Part shown: piece by piece, positions 1 through 6,964 of the stretch
How positions within the stretch are numbered: position 1 is the stretch's first letter
How the letters are laid out: each line of letters begins with the position of its first letter
Assembly: GCA_937889855.1 (NCBI GenBank)
Contig: CALBYK010000165.1
Location: forward strand, 1-7,217
Origin: an uncultured Prevotella sp.
Lineage (GTDB): Bacteria; Bacteroidota; Bacteroidia; Bacteroidales; Bacteroidaceae
DNA length: 7,217 nucleotides
Direction: 5' to 3'
Notes under the pieces: generated by a model
What the model saw: the letters and a program-made list of their open reading frames with translations, nothing else
The model's database searches: none
What the model was told of the DNA's origin: nothing
Position numbers and translations under genes: made by a program

Positions 1-191
1 GCAAGAGCCCTGTGGAGATACTGCGCGAGGTGCGGCTGAAGAAGGCCTACTCGTTGCTCCTGCACACCGACAAGACCGTGGCAGAAATTGCAAACGAGGT
101 TGGATTTGCCACTCCAGGCTATTTCTCTTCTTGTTTCAAAAAGCAGTATGACAAATACCCGACCGACTTGCGCAACGAGCAGAAAGTGTAG
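1..191 (+). CDS. AraC-type HTH regulator, C-terminal fragment (probable HTCS hybrid sensor/regulator)
   Basis: The gene is open at the left window edge and reads in the frame starting at position 3, giving 62 codons before TAG at 189-191. The visible protein is the second half of an AraC-type DNA-binding domain. It has a helix with VRLKKAYSLLLHTDKTVAEI, then ANEVGFATPGYFSSCFKKQY, which is the classic second helix-turn-helix with the G-F-x-x-x-x-Y-F-x-x-x-F-K-K pattern, and it ends DKYPTDLRNEQKV. In Bacteroidota this domain commonly ends hybrid two-component (HTCS) proteins, which join a periplasmic glycan sensor, kinase, receiver and HTH in one chain and activate the neighbouring susC promoter. 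A stand-alone AraC regulator has the same C-terminus, so the HTCS call rests on position: it lies upstream of and co-oriented with a susC gene that has no room for a sigma/anti-sigma pair. Family confidence is high; HTCS versus simple AraC is inference. Confidence 0.88.
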   Translation, partial: KSPVEILREVRLKKAYSLLLHTDKTVAEIANEVGFATPGYFSSCFKKQYDKYPTDLRNEQKV

Positions 192-228
192 CGGCTTTTT
201 CATCTGTAAGTTCATCTATTCCAATTCG

Positions 229-256
229 ACTTAACATTTTTGACAATCCACTTAAC
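229..256 (+). promoter_or_regulatory. Candidate activator operator: 21-bp-spaced direct repeat
   Basis: The 7-mer ACTTAAC occurs at 229-235 and again at 250-256, a start-to-start spacing of exactly 21 bp, or two helical turns. A few flanking positions also match in register (for example TC at 226-227 and 247-248, and CA at 244-245 and 265-266). AraC-family proteins typically bind tandem half-sites on one face of the helix with about this spacing, and an AraC-type regulator ends immediately upstream. The repeat lies roughly 85-110 bp before the predicted transcription start. A 7-bp repeat in an AT-rich region can occur by chance, so the assignment is tentative. Confidence 0.4.
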
Positions 257-271
257 GATTGTTGCATGTCA

Positions 272-314
272 AAAAAGTGATATTTTATGAAATATTCATG
301 GAATGTCACTTTTT
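272..314. repeat. AT-rich imperfect palindrome overlapping the susC -33 region
   Basis: AAAAAGTGA (272-280) and TCACTTTTT (306-314) form a perfect 9-bp inverted repeat. Pairing continues inward as A-T, T-A, T-A (282-284 with 302-304) and then 287-291 with 295-299, around a 3-base centre at 292-294. Only three positions (281/305, 285/301, 286/300) are T:G, which are wobble pairs if transcribed, so an RNA copy could form a nearly continuous 20-bp stem. It could be a protein-binding palindrome at the promoter, since its right arm reaches the expected -33 box. It could also be a weak terminator for the upstream regulator, because the stem ends in a T-run. The low GC content makes the terminator reading less convincing. 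Confidence 0.5.
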
Positions 315-340
315 CTTTGCTTTGTAACTTTGCAACCGTA
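301..340 (+). promoter_or_regulatory. Predicted Bacteroidota promoter for the susC operon
   Basis: TAACTTTG at 325-332 matches the Bacteroidota -7 consensus TAnnTTTG perfectly. The upstream -33 box, consensus TTTG, would be expected near 301-304, where the sequence is GAAT, so no good -33 match is present. TTTG copies at 316-319 and 321-324 are too close to serve. A strong -7 with a poor -33 fits a promoter that needs an activator, as expected for an inducible glycan-uptake operon. Transcription would start near 338-340, giving a leader of about 100 nt before the susC start codon at 439. Confidence 0.6.
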
Positions 341-344
341 ATCA

Positions 345-372
345 AGGCGGATACACCATAACGTTTCCGCCT
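345..372 (+). other. Hairpin at the 5' end of the susC leader
   Basis: AGGCGGA (345-351) pairs perfectly with TCCGCCT (366-372). After one T/T mismatch, two more pairs (353-354 with 363-364) shorten the loop to 355-362. It begins within about 5-7 nt of the predicted transcription start, so the mRNA would carry a GC-rich stem almost at its 5' terminus. No T-run follows, so it is not an intrinsic terminator. A 5' stabilising stem or a leader regulatory element is plausible. The remaining leader (373-438) is A-rich and unstructured, typical of Bacteroidota translation starts. Confidence 0.5.
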
Positions 373-438
373 GAAGCTAAAAACCATTTTATTATAATAG
401 TTACAAAATTCGAAACTTTAAACCAAAACAAAATCAAT

Positions 439-3400
439 ATGAAGAAAGCGAAAGTTGCTTTAGTGAGCATGATGTTGCTCGCTGGCTCTGGCATCTATGC
501 CCAGACCGACGGCATCGGCGGCAAGGTGACCGACAACACGGGTGAGCCGGTAATAGGCGCCTCTGTGAAAGTGAAGGGAACATCGAATACGGGTGCTGTG
601 ACCGATATCGACGGAAACTTCCATATCAACGCCAAACCCGGCGAAACTCTCATCATTTCTTATATAGGTTGCAAAGACCAGGAAGTAAAGGCTGGCAGCA
701 ACATGAATGTTGTGCTCAGCGAGAACTCCGAGATGCTCGGCGAGGTGGTCGTGACGGGCTATCAGGTGCAGCGCAAGGCCGACCTCACGGGTTCCGTATC
801 GGTTGTGAGCACCAAGGACCTCAAGTCGTCGGCAGACACCGACCCGATGCGCTCCCTGCAAGGCAAGGTGCCGGGCATGACCATCACTACCGACGGTTCA
901 CCGATAGGCACGGGTACGGTGCGCATACGTGGTATCGGTTCGTTCAACTCATCGCAGGACCCGCTCTTCGTCATCGACGGCGTGCCTACCACGACAGCCC
1001 TCAACTCGCTCAACATGAACGACATCGAGAGTATGCAGGTGCTCAAGGATGCAGCCTCGGCGTCAATCTACGGTTCGCGTGCCGCCAACGGCGTGATCAT
1101 CATCACCACCAAGAAGGGCAAGAAGGGCAGCAAGCTCAACGTCGACTTCTCCACTAATCTCACGGCGCAGTTCTACAACTCGCAGTCGATGATGAAGCTC
1201 TGCAACACGTCGGAGTATGCCACGGCAATGGTTCAGGCAGCCCTCAACGACGGCATCGACCCCGTGGCCTACGCACGCAACTATGGCGTGGACATCAACG
1301 CCACTACCGGACGGCAGATTAAAGCCTACGACCCGGCAACCGGCAACTACAACACATACACCATCAACGGTGCATACGACGGCTACATCAACGCCAAGAA
1401 GACAATGCGAATGTCGGACACCGACTGGCTCGACGAGATTTCGCGCACAGGCTTTATGCAGAGCTACGACCTCTCGCTGTCGGGTGCTACTGAGAAGTTC
1501 ACCGGTCTTTTCTCTCTTGGATATAAGAAGAACGACGGTATATTGAAATACTCCAACTTCGAGAACTTCTCGGCTCGTTTCAACTCAACCTACAACGTCA
1601 ACAAGATTGTGAGCGTGGGCGAGAACGCCACCGTCACCTACTCAAAGCAGGTCGACTCGGCTCCTATGGAGAACGCTCTGAAGATGTCGCCTACCGTACC
1701 GGTGTATGAGGAGGACGGCGAGACATTCGGCGGACCGGTGGGCGGCATGAGTGACCGTCAGAACCCGCTGCGCGAGATGTATATGAACCGCGACAACGCC
1801 CTGAAGATATGGCGTGTGTTCGGCAACGCATACGTGGACGTGAAGCCGCTCAAGGGACTCGTGCTCCGCTCCAACTTCGGTCTCGACTACTACCACTCGT
1901 TCATCCACTCGATGACACACACGTTCAAGTCGGACATTGTCAACAACGACATTCCCAGCACCACACTCACAGCTCACGACGATGTGCGCTGGACATGGAG
2001 CAACACTGCCAACTACAACTTCAAGATAGCCCGCGACCACGACTTCACGGTGCTCGCCGGTATGGAGCTTCACAAGCAGACCGTCGAGGACGCGAGTGCC
2101 TACGCCCAGAGCTTCGTGATTGAGGACAAGGACTATATGTGGCCCGACGCCGCCACGGGCATTCAGCGCGCTACGGGCATCGGCTCTGGCTACACACTGG
2201 CATCGTTCTTCGGCAAGGTGGACTACAACTGGCAGGACCTCATCCTCGCCTCGTTCACGATACGTCGCGACGGTAGTTCGCGCTTCGGCAAGAACAACCG
2301 CTATGGTAACTTCCCTGCAGCCACTCTCGGCTACCGCCTCTCTAAGAACCTCAAGGCATCGTGGATAGACGACCTCAAGATTCGCGCATCATGGGGTAAG
2401 ACCGGTAACCAGGAGATTTCCAACACCGCACGCTACGGACTCTACACAGCAGACTACGGTTCAGACCGCGTGACATCCACTGCCTACGACCTCTACCGTC
2501 AGGGCACTGGCATCTTCCCCTCGGGCTTCCGTGCCACACAGACTGCCAACGACAACCTGAAGTGGGAAACAACAATACAGTATAACATAGGTGCCGACTT
2601 CACTCTCTTCAATCAGGAACTCTACGGAACAGTGGACGCTTATATAAAGGATGTGAAGGACATGCTCATCTCACCGGCTTATCTTGGAGCAATGGGTGAG
2701 GGCGGCGCAAGCTGGTCGAACGGTCCGTCGCTGCGCAACGTGGGTATGGAGGCCAATGTGGGCTACCGCCACACCACGAAGTACGGCTTCCGCTACGACG
2801 TGTCTGCCAACATCGACTTCTTCCGCAACAAGGTGACATATCTGCCGTCGACGACTACCGGCTCCTATGCTCACACAATGAAGGAGAACCTCGTGCAGTC
2901 GAAGAAACCTTACGGCTCTATCGTGGGCTACGTAGTCGACGGACTCTACCAGAACCGCGAGGAGGTGCTCGCTTCAGGACAGCCTAACGCTCGTGTGGGT
3001 GGTCTGAAATATGCCGATCTCGACGGCAACGGCGTTATCGATGCCAACGACCAGGACTGGATATACAACCCGGTGCCCGACTTCAACTGGGGCTTGAACG
3101 TGTCGCTCGGCTATAAGAACTTCGACCTCACGATGTTCTTCCAGGGCGTTTGCGGTGTCGACGTGTACAACAACCAGAAATTCCAGACCGACTTCTGGAG
3201 TCTCACCGACGCTGGCAGCAACAAGGGCAACCGCTTGCTCGGGGCATGGACAGCCGACAACACATCGTCGTCAATCCCGGCTCTGACAACCAACAACACC
3301 GGCGACGAAGGACGCGCCTCGTCCTACTTCGTTGAGCACGGCAACTGGATGAAGATGCGCTCGCTGCAAGTGGGCTACAACCTCAGCGACTCGCTGCTCA

Positions 3401-3555
3401 AGAAACTCCGCATGACATCAGCCCGCGTGTATGTGTCGGGACAGAACCTCTTCACATGGAAGAGCAGCAGCTTCACCATCTCCGACCCGGAGAACCCCAA
3501 CTGGGCTTATCCGCACTCGTCATCGGTGTCGTTCGGATTGCAACTCTCGTTCTAA
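439..3555 (+). CDS. susC: SusC/RagA-family TonB-dependent outer-membrane glycan transporter
   Basis: This 1038-residue protein has the usual size of a SusC porin, which imports oligosaccharides across the outer membrane using TonB energy while a SusD lid covers its extracellular face. A signal peptide covers residues 1-21 (MKKAKVALVSMMLLAGSGIYA, cleavage before Q22). A carboxypeptidase-like regulatory domain spans about 26-95 (start G-K-V-T-D-N-T-G-E-P-V-I-G-A; Y-I-G-C near its end). A TonB-box-like EVVVTGY lies at 102-108. The plug domain (about 108-230) has the family marks S-L-Q-G-K-V-P-G-M, V-R-I-R-G-I-G-S, D-P-L-F-V-I-D-G-V-P, D-A-A-S-A-S-I-Y-G-S-R-A-A-N-G-V and T-T-K-K-G. The remainder is a 22-strand-type barrel ending in Phe (FGLQLSF). 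There is no N-terminal STN signalling domain, so control by an anti-sigma/sigma pair is unlikely, in line with the HTH regulator upstream. The start at 439 is supported by the signal peptide and A-rich leader. The gene symbol is a family label; fructan specificity is inferred from neighbours only. Confidence 0.97.
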   Translation: MKKAKVALVSMMLLAGSGIYAQTDGIGGKVTDNTGEPVIGASVKVKGTSNTGAVTDIDGNFHINAKPGETLIISYIGCKDQEVKAGSNMNVVLSENSEMLGEVVVTGYQVQRKADLTGSVSVVSTKDLKSSADTDPMRSLQGKVPGMTITTDGSPIGTGTVRIRGIGSFNSSQDPLFVIDGVPTTTALNSLNMNDIESMQVLKDAASASIYGSRAANGVIIITTKKGKKGSKLNVDFSTNLTAQFYNSQSMMKLCNTSEYATAMVQAALNDGIDPVAYARNYGVDINATTGRQIKAYDPATGNYNTYTINGAYDGYINAKKTMRMSDTDWLDEISRTGFMQSYDLSLSGATEKFTGLFSLGYKKNDGILKYSNFENFSARFNSTYNVNKIVSVGENATVTYSKQVDSAPMENALKMSPTVPVYEEDGETFGGPVGGMSDRQNPLREMYMNRDNALKIWRVFGNAYVDVKPLKGLVLRSNFGLDYYHSFIHSMTHTFKSDIVNNDIPSTTLTAHDDVRWTWSNTANYNFKIARDHDFTVLAGMELHKQTVEDASAYAQSFVIEDKDYMWPDAATGIQRATGIGSGYTLASFFGKVDYNWQDLILASFTIRRDGSSRFGKNNRYGNFPAATLGYRLSKNLKASWIDDLKIRASWGKTGNQEISNTARYGLYTADYGSDRVTSTAYDLYRQGTGIFPSGFRATQTANDNLKWETTIQYNIGADFTLFNQELYGTVDAYIKDVKDMLISPAYLGAMGEGGASWSNGPSLRNVGMEANVGYRHTTKYGFRYDVSANIDFFRNKVTYLPSTTTGSYAHTMKENLVQSKKPYGSIVGYVVDGLYQNREEVLASGQPNARVGGLKYADLDGNGVIDANDQDWIYNPVPDFNWGLNVSLGYKNFDLTMFFQGVCGVDVYNNQKFQTDFWSLTDAGSNKGNRLLGAWTADNTSSSIPALTTNNTGDEGRASSYFVEHGNWMKMRSLQVGYNLSDSLLKKLRMTSARVYVSGQNLFTWKSSSFTISDPENPNWAYPHSSSVSFGLQLSF

Positions 3556-3590
3556 ATCCATCCACAAACAACAATTAAAAACTCAAGACA

Positions 3591-5330
3591 ATGAAAAATC
3601 TATATAAATACATATTCGCAGCGATGCTCACACTCGGCACCACTACATCGTGCAGCGATTTCCTCGACGAGTCGCCTAAGGGCGTAGTTGACCAGGATAA
3701 GGCTTTCAGCCGCCCCGACGACATGGTGACATCTGCCTACGCCATGCTCGGCGACTGCTGGTACACCTATCCGTTCAACCTTTGGCCTTACGGCGACGTG
3801 GCTTCCGACGACTGCCTCAAGGGCGGTTCGGGAACTACCGACACGGGCTACCACCCGATGGAGATTTGGTCGACGCTGACATCTACGCCGGGCGAGCTCG
3901 ACGAACTGTGGTATCGTCTCTACTGCGCCATCAGCCGCTGCAACCGTGCCCTGCTCTCGCTCGACCAGTATGGCAACGACAAGCTCGGCGCAGAGACTAC
4001 CAAGCAGCGCGTGGCAGAGGTGAAGTTCCTCCGTGCCCACTTCTACTTCAAGCTCGTCACCATGTTCCGCCAGGTGCCTTGGATTGACGAGAATGTATAT
4101 GCCAATAACCGTCAGGAGCAGACACGCAACGACGAATTCACCTACGAGGAGCTGTTCCAGAAGATTATAGCCGACTTCCAGGAGGCTTACGATGTGCTGC
4201 CCGACACGCAGAAAGACAAGAACCGCGTCAACAAGATTGCTGCTGCCTCTTATCTCGCCAAGTGCTACCTCACGCTCGCCTATGGCGACGGCTACGAGAA
4301 GACCAACGGCTACTCGCACGTCAACCAGGACTACATGAAGAAAGTGCTTGAGTATACCAAGGTAGTGGCCGACGACCCCAACTACGGCTACCTTGAGGAC
4401 TATGGTGACATCTTCCTCCCCGAGGATGCCAACAGTAAGGAGAGCGTGTTTGCTGTGCAGACTTCCGACTACAAGGACGACAACACAAAATATGGACGCG
4501 CCAACTGGAGCAATATGCTCAACGGCGTGTGGGGCATGTGGTCGTGTGGATGGGATTTCCACAAGCCATCGCAGGATCTTGTCAACGCCTTCAAGACAAA
4601 GAACGGACTGCCTGAGTTCGACGATTACAACAAGTCTATCGACTATCCTATAAACGGCAAGCCTACTGCGCAGAAGTGGGATCCGCGCTTGTTCCACACC
4701 GTGGGTATGCCTACGTTCCCCTACAAGTATGAGTCGGACTATACATTGACCAAGGCCAACAGCCGCACCCCCGACACCTACGGCTACTACACCTCCATGA
4801 AGGAAGTGCCGCAGCGCTCGAAGGGCGAGACATGCAACGGCTCTTGGCAGGCATTCGCCATGAACGACTACGTGTTCCGCTACACCGATGTGATGCTCAT
4901 GCGTGCCGAGGCTCTCATCGAGACGGGCGACCTCTCCGGTGCACGCACCATCATCAACGACATCCGTCAGCGTGCCAAGAACTCCGTAGACAAGCACATC
5001 GCCTACGCCAAGGACCAGTGTGAGATTGCTCTCTATCCGGAATCCTACTTCCAGGACAAGGAGACTGCCCGCAAGTGTCTGCGCTGGGAGCGCCGCTTGG
5101 AGATGGCAATGGAGAACGAGCGCTACTTCGACCTGCGCCGCTGGGGCATTGCCTCGAAGACGCTCAACGCCTACTTCGAGACAGAGAAGAACGACAAGTA
5201 CGACGGCAAGTCATACGCTGCCTATCTGAAGGACGCTCACTACACTGCCGACAAGAACGAGTTCTACCCCATACCTTACAACCAGCTCTACTACGTGCCG
5301 GGACTGTATACTCAGAACAAGGGATATTAA
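3591..5330 (+). CDS. susD: SusD/RagB-family surface glycan-binding lipoprotein
   Basis: This 579-residue lipoprotein is the lid of the SusC transporter. It hinges over the barrel and helps capture glycan. The signal is a lipoprotein type: MKNLYKYIFAAMLTLGTTTS followed by Cys21 (T-T-S-C lipobox). The acidic residues just after the cysteine (S-D-F-L-D-E) fit the Bacteroidota surface-export signal. SusD hallmarks include the N-terminal TPR-type helix pair near 142-165 (A-E-V-K-F-L-R-A-H-F-Y-F-K-L-V, then V-P-W-I-D). A second helical block has R-Y-T-D-V-M-L-M-R-A-E-A-L-I-E-T-G. The C-terminal signature is L-R-W-E-R-R-L-E-M-A-M-E-N-E-R-Y-F-D-L-R-R-W-G near 497-519, followed by F-Y-P-I-P-Y-N-Q-L near 558. 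It starts 35 bp after susC with no terminator between, so the two are co-transcribed. Aromatic residues that would contact sugar cannot be assigned without a structure. Confidence 0.97.
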   Translation: MKNLYKYIFAAMLTLGTTTSCSDFLDESPKGVVDQDKAFSRPDDMVTSAYAMLGDCWYTYPFNLWPYGDVASDDCLKGGSGTTDTGYHPMEIWSTLTSTPGELDELWYRLYCAISRCNRALLSLDQYGNDKLGAETTKQRVAEVKFLRAHFYFKLVTMFRQVPWIDENVYANNRQEQTRNDEFTYEELFQKIIADFQEAYDVLPDTQKDKNRVNKIAAASYLAKCYLTLAYGDGYEKTNGYSHVNQDYMKKVLEYTKVVADDPNYGYLEDYGDIFLPEDANSKESVFAVQTSDYKDDNTKYGRANWSNMLNGVWGMWSCGWDFHKPSQDLVNAFKTKNGLPEFDDYNKSIDYPINGKPTAQKWDPRLFHTVGMPTFPYKYESDYTLTKANSRTPDTYGYYTSMKEVPQRSKGETCNGSWQAFAMNDYVFRYTDVMLMRAEALIETGDLSGARTIINDIRQRAKNSVDKHIAYAKDQCEIALYPESYFQDKETARKCLRWERRLEMAMENERYFDLRRWGIASKTLNAYFETEKNDKYDGKSYAAYLKDAHYTADKNEFYPIPYNQLYYVPGLYTQNKGY

Positions 5331-5338
5331 CCACTTGA

Positions 5339-5362
5339 GGTGTCGAGCTCCCGCTCGACACC
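5339..5362. repeat. Perfect GC-rich hairpin in the susD/SGBP gap
   Basis: GGTGTCGAGC (5339-5348) and GCTCGACACC (5353-5362) are perfect 10-bp inverted arms around the tetraloop TCCC. The hairpin fills nearly half of the 54-bp gap, starting 8 bp after the susD stop and ending 22 bp before the next ATG. It is followed by CCCTACATAACC rather than a T-run, so it is not a standard intrinsic terminator. In the mRNA it could block 3'-exonucleases and raise susCD levels relative to the downstream gene. It may instead be a copy of a dispersed palindromic repeat family. The role is inference; the structure is directly visible. Confidence 0.75.
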
Positions 5363-5384
5363 CCCTACATAACCAAAAACAATT

Positions 5385-6890
5385 ATGAGAACAAAGATTT
5401 CTTCTATATTTATGTTCTTGGCGCTTGTGCTCTTCACAGCTTGTCAGGACAACGACATCGACCGCAGCGGCATGATAGTAGCCGCTCCCGATGCAGAGAG
5501 TATAACGGGTTCGCTTCAGGGCGACGACTACGTGTGGCAATGGACTGCCTTGCCCGAGGGCGAGAGTATGCAGGTGGCCATCTACAAGGAAGGCACCCTC
5601 ACGAGCACAGAGGTTGCCGCGGGCAATAGCTACTCGCAGAAGAACGTGCCGACGAACGTGAAGTTTGAGTATGTGTTCAAGGCCACTGACGGCACCAACA
5701 CATCCAACGGCGTGGTGAAGACCTACACCCGTGAGGGAGCCACATCCATCACAGGGCTCACGATGAAGCAGATCGACGCTGCCGATGGCTACAATGCCGA
5801 GATAACGTGGGACAAGGCTGCCGACGCATCAAGCATCAAGTTCACGGCGACTAACGGTCTGCGCGTAATCGACGAGACTCTCGCCGCCGATGCCACATCA
5901 TATACCGTCAGCGACGTGAAGGACGGCGACACATGGAATGTGACGCTTGTTGCCGTGAACGACAAGGGCGCTGCCCTCGCCACAACGTCGTCATTGCGCA
6001 TCGGCAAGACAACCATCGGTTTTCTGAGCACCTATGCCAATGCCGACGAGCTTGTAAGCAATGGCGACGACGATGAGGCTTCGGCTTGGCTCTGGCTCCA
6101 CAGCCAGTATCCTTCAGCCAAGTTTGTGCCGTTCAGCAGCGTGAAGTCGGCTGCCGACCTTGCTCCTTACCGCGTGCTGTTCTGGCTGCGCGACATCGAG
6201 ACGGGCAACGTGGACGACGTGTGGAACATGCCTACTGACGTGCTTGCGGCTACTCCAATCATCCGCCAATGGTATAAGGACGGTGGCAACCTCCTGCTTT
6301 GGGGACACGCTACTGTATACATCGGCACCCTCGGACGCATCTCTACCGACATGCTCCGCAACAACGACAACTCCATTGGCTGTGGCGCCGGCGGCTACAA
6401 TGGCGACACCTGGAAGATGGCAGTGCAGCTCAATCCGGGCGGCAAGTTCAGCATCGACATGTCGTCGCATCCTATATATAATGGTATAGAGACCGAGCAG
6501 ACCGACCGCACCAAACTCATCGCCATGAAGGGTCCGGGCTGGACAGAAGACCACAACTGCCTCTTCTTCAACATCCCTGCCGCACTCACAGGCCAGGGCA
6601 ACCAGGAGATGTCGTGCTACAGCATCGTGACCGACACCTACGGCATCTATCCGCTCGCCACATGGGACTCGCAGATTGACTGGGTGTCGCAGCTCAACAT
6701 CTGGGAGGCACGTCAGGGCAACACCGACTTCAAGGGCACTGTGCTCTGCGTGGGCAACGGCGGTTGCGAGTTCTCGATGAAGAACGACGACGGCACTGCC
6801 GACAAGAGCGCATATCCGAAGAACAACGCCTACGAGGACAACGTGCTGAAGATGGCGAAGAACAGTCTTGAGTATCTCAAGACGAGATAA
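5385..6890 (+). CDS. Surface glycan-binding lipoprotein (SGBP), DUF4960-like C-terminal domain
   Basis: This 501-residue protein sits in the slot where PULs encode accessory surface glycan-binding proteins (SusE/F-like). A lipoprotein signal MRTKISSIFMFLALVLFTA ends at Cys20. The following Q-D-N-D-I-D is acidic, fitting surface export. Residues about 36-115 and 119-206 look like two beta-sandwich (Ig/FN3-type) modules, with alternating hydrophobic strands such as Y-V-W-Q-W-T-A-L-P and A-E-I-T-W-D-K-A. Residues about 209-500 form a larger alpha/beta domain, with I-G-F-L-S-T-Y-A-N-A-D-E-L, Y-R-V-L-F-W-L-R-D-I-E and I-I-R-Q-W-Y-K-D-G-G-N-L-L-L-W-G-H. From memory this resembles DUF4960, the domain of levan-binding proteins such as B. 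thetaiotaomicron BT1761. The strand-then-G-G-N-L-L-L-W-G pattern recalls class I glutamine-amidotransferase-like folds, but I see no convincing catalytic triad, so binding is likelier than catalysis. The first ATG is supported by the signal peptide and the A-rich leader. Lipoprotein nature is secure; domain naming and fructan binding are inferences. Confidence 0.8.
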   Translation: MRTKISSIFMFLALVLFTACQDNDIDRSGMIVAAPDAESITGSLQGDDYVWQWTALPEGESMQVAIYKEGTLTSTEVAAGNSYSQKNVPTNVKFEYVFKATDGTNTSNGVVKTYTREGATSITGLTMKQIDAADGYNAEITWDKAADASSIKFTATNGLRVIDETLAADATSYTVSDVKDGDTWNVTLVAVNDKGAALATTSSLRIGKTTIGFLSTYANADELVSNGDDDEASAWLWLHSQYPSAKFVPFSSVKSAADLAPYRVLFWLRDIETGNVDDVWNMPTDVLAATPIIRQWYKDGGNLLLWGHATVYIGTLGRISTDMLRNNDNSIGCGAGGYNGDTWKMAVQLNPGGKFSIDMSSHPIYNGIETEQTDRTKLIAMKGPGWTEDHNCLFFNIPAALTGQGNQEMSCYSIVTDTYGIYPLATWDSQIDWVSQLNIWEARQGNTDFKGTVLCVGNGGCEFSMKNDDGTADKSAYPKNNAYEDNVLKMAKNSLEYLKTR

Positions 6891-6902
6891 AGCAAATATT
6901 CC

Positions 6903-6929
6903 GTGGCGGAGGTCTCCGGCCTCCGCTGC
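6903..6929 (+). repeat. Intergenic hairpin repeat, copy A
   Basis: GCGGAGG (6906-6912) pairs with CCTCCGC (6920-6926), with further G-C or wobble pairs both inside (6914/6918, 6913/6919) and outside (6903/6929, 6904/6928, 6905/6927). It lies 13 bp after the SGBP stop. The reverse complement of copy B (6965-6991) matches this 27-bp unit at 24 positions, so the two are inverted copies of one element. No T-run follows, so a simple terminator is unlikely. Confidence 0.75.
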
Positions 6930-6964
6930 ATCACAGAAATAATCAGATAAAAGTATCGCTACTT

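Noticed and set aside
182..201. Possible terminator right after the regulator stop (AAAG ... CTTT followed by T)
   Set aside because: Only about four A/T-rich base pairs can form before the short T-run; too weak to call an intrinsic terminator.
136..387. An 83-codon minus-strand frame across the regulator-susC gap
   Set aside because: It covers the end of the HTH gene and the promoter, palindrome and leader hairpin. No homologous-looking domain and no plausible leader; the regulatory reading explains the region better.
669..1157. A 162-codon plus-strand frame inside susC
   Set aside because: Out-of-frame shadow of the SusC plug domain, rich in Arg, Gly and His, with no independent start context.
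3600..4997. A 465-codon open frame on the minus strand opposite susD
   Set aside because: It lies wholly antisense to a well-supported SusD gene, and its composition (very rich in Val, Leu, His and Glu) is what reversed GC-rich third positions give. No recognisable domain or start context.
6951..6964. Small stem AAGTA/TACTT between the two hairpin repeats
   Set aside because: A 5-bp stem with a 4-base loop is expected often by chance in AT-rich DNA; mentioned only as part of the 89-bp unit.
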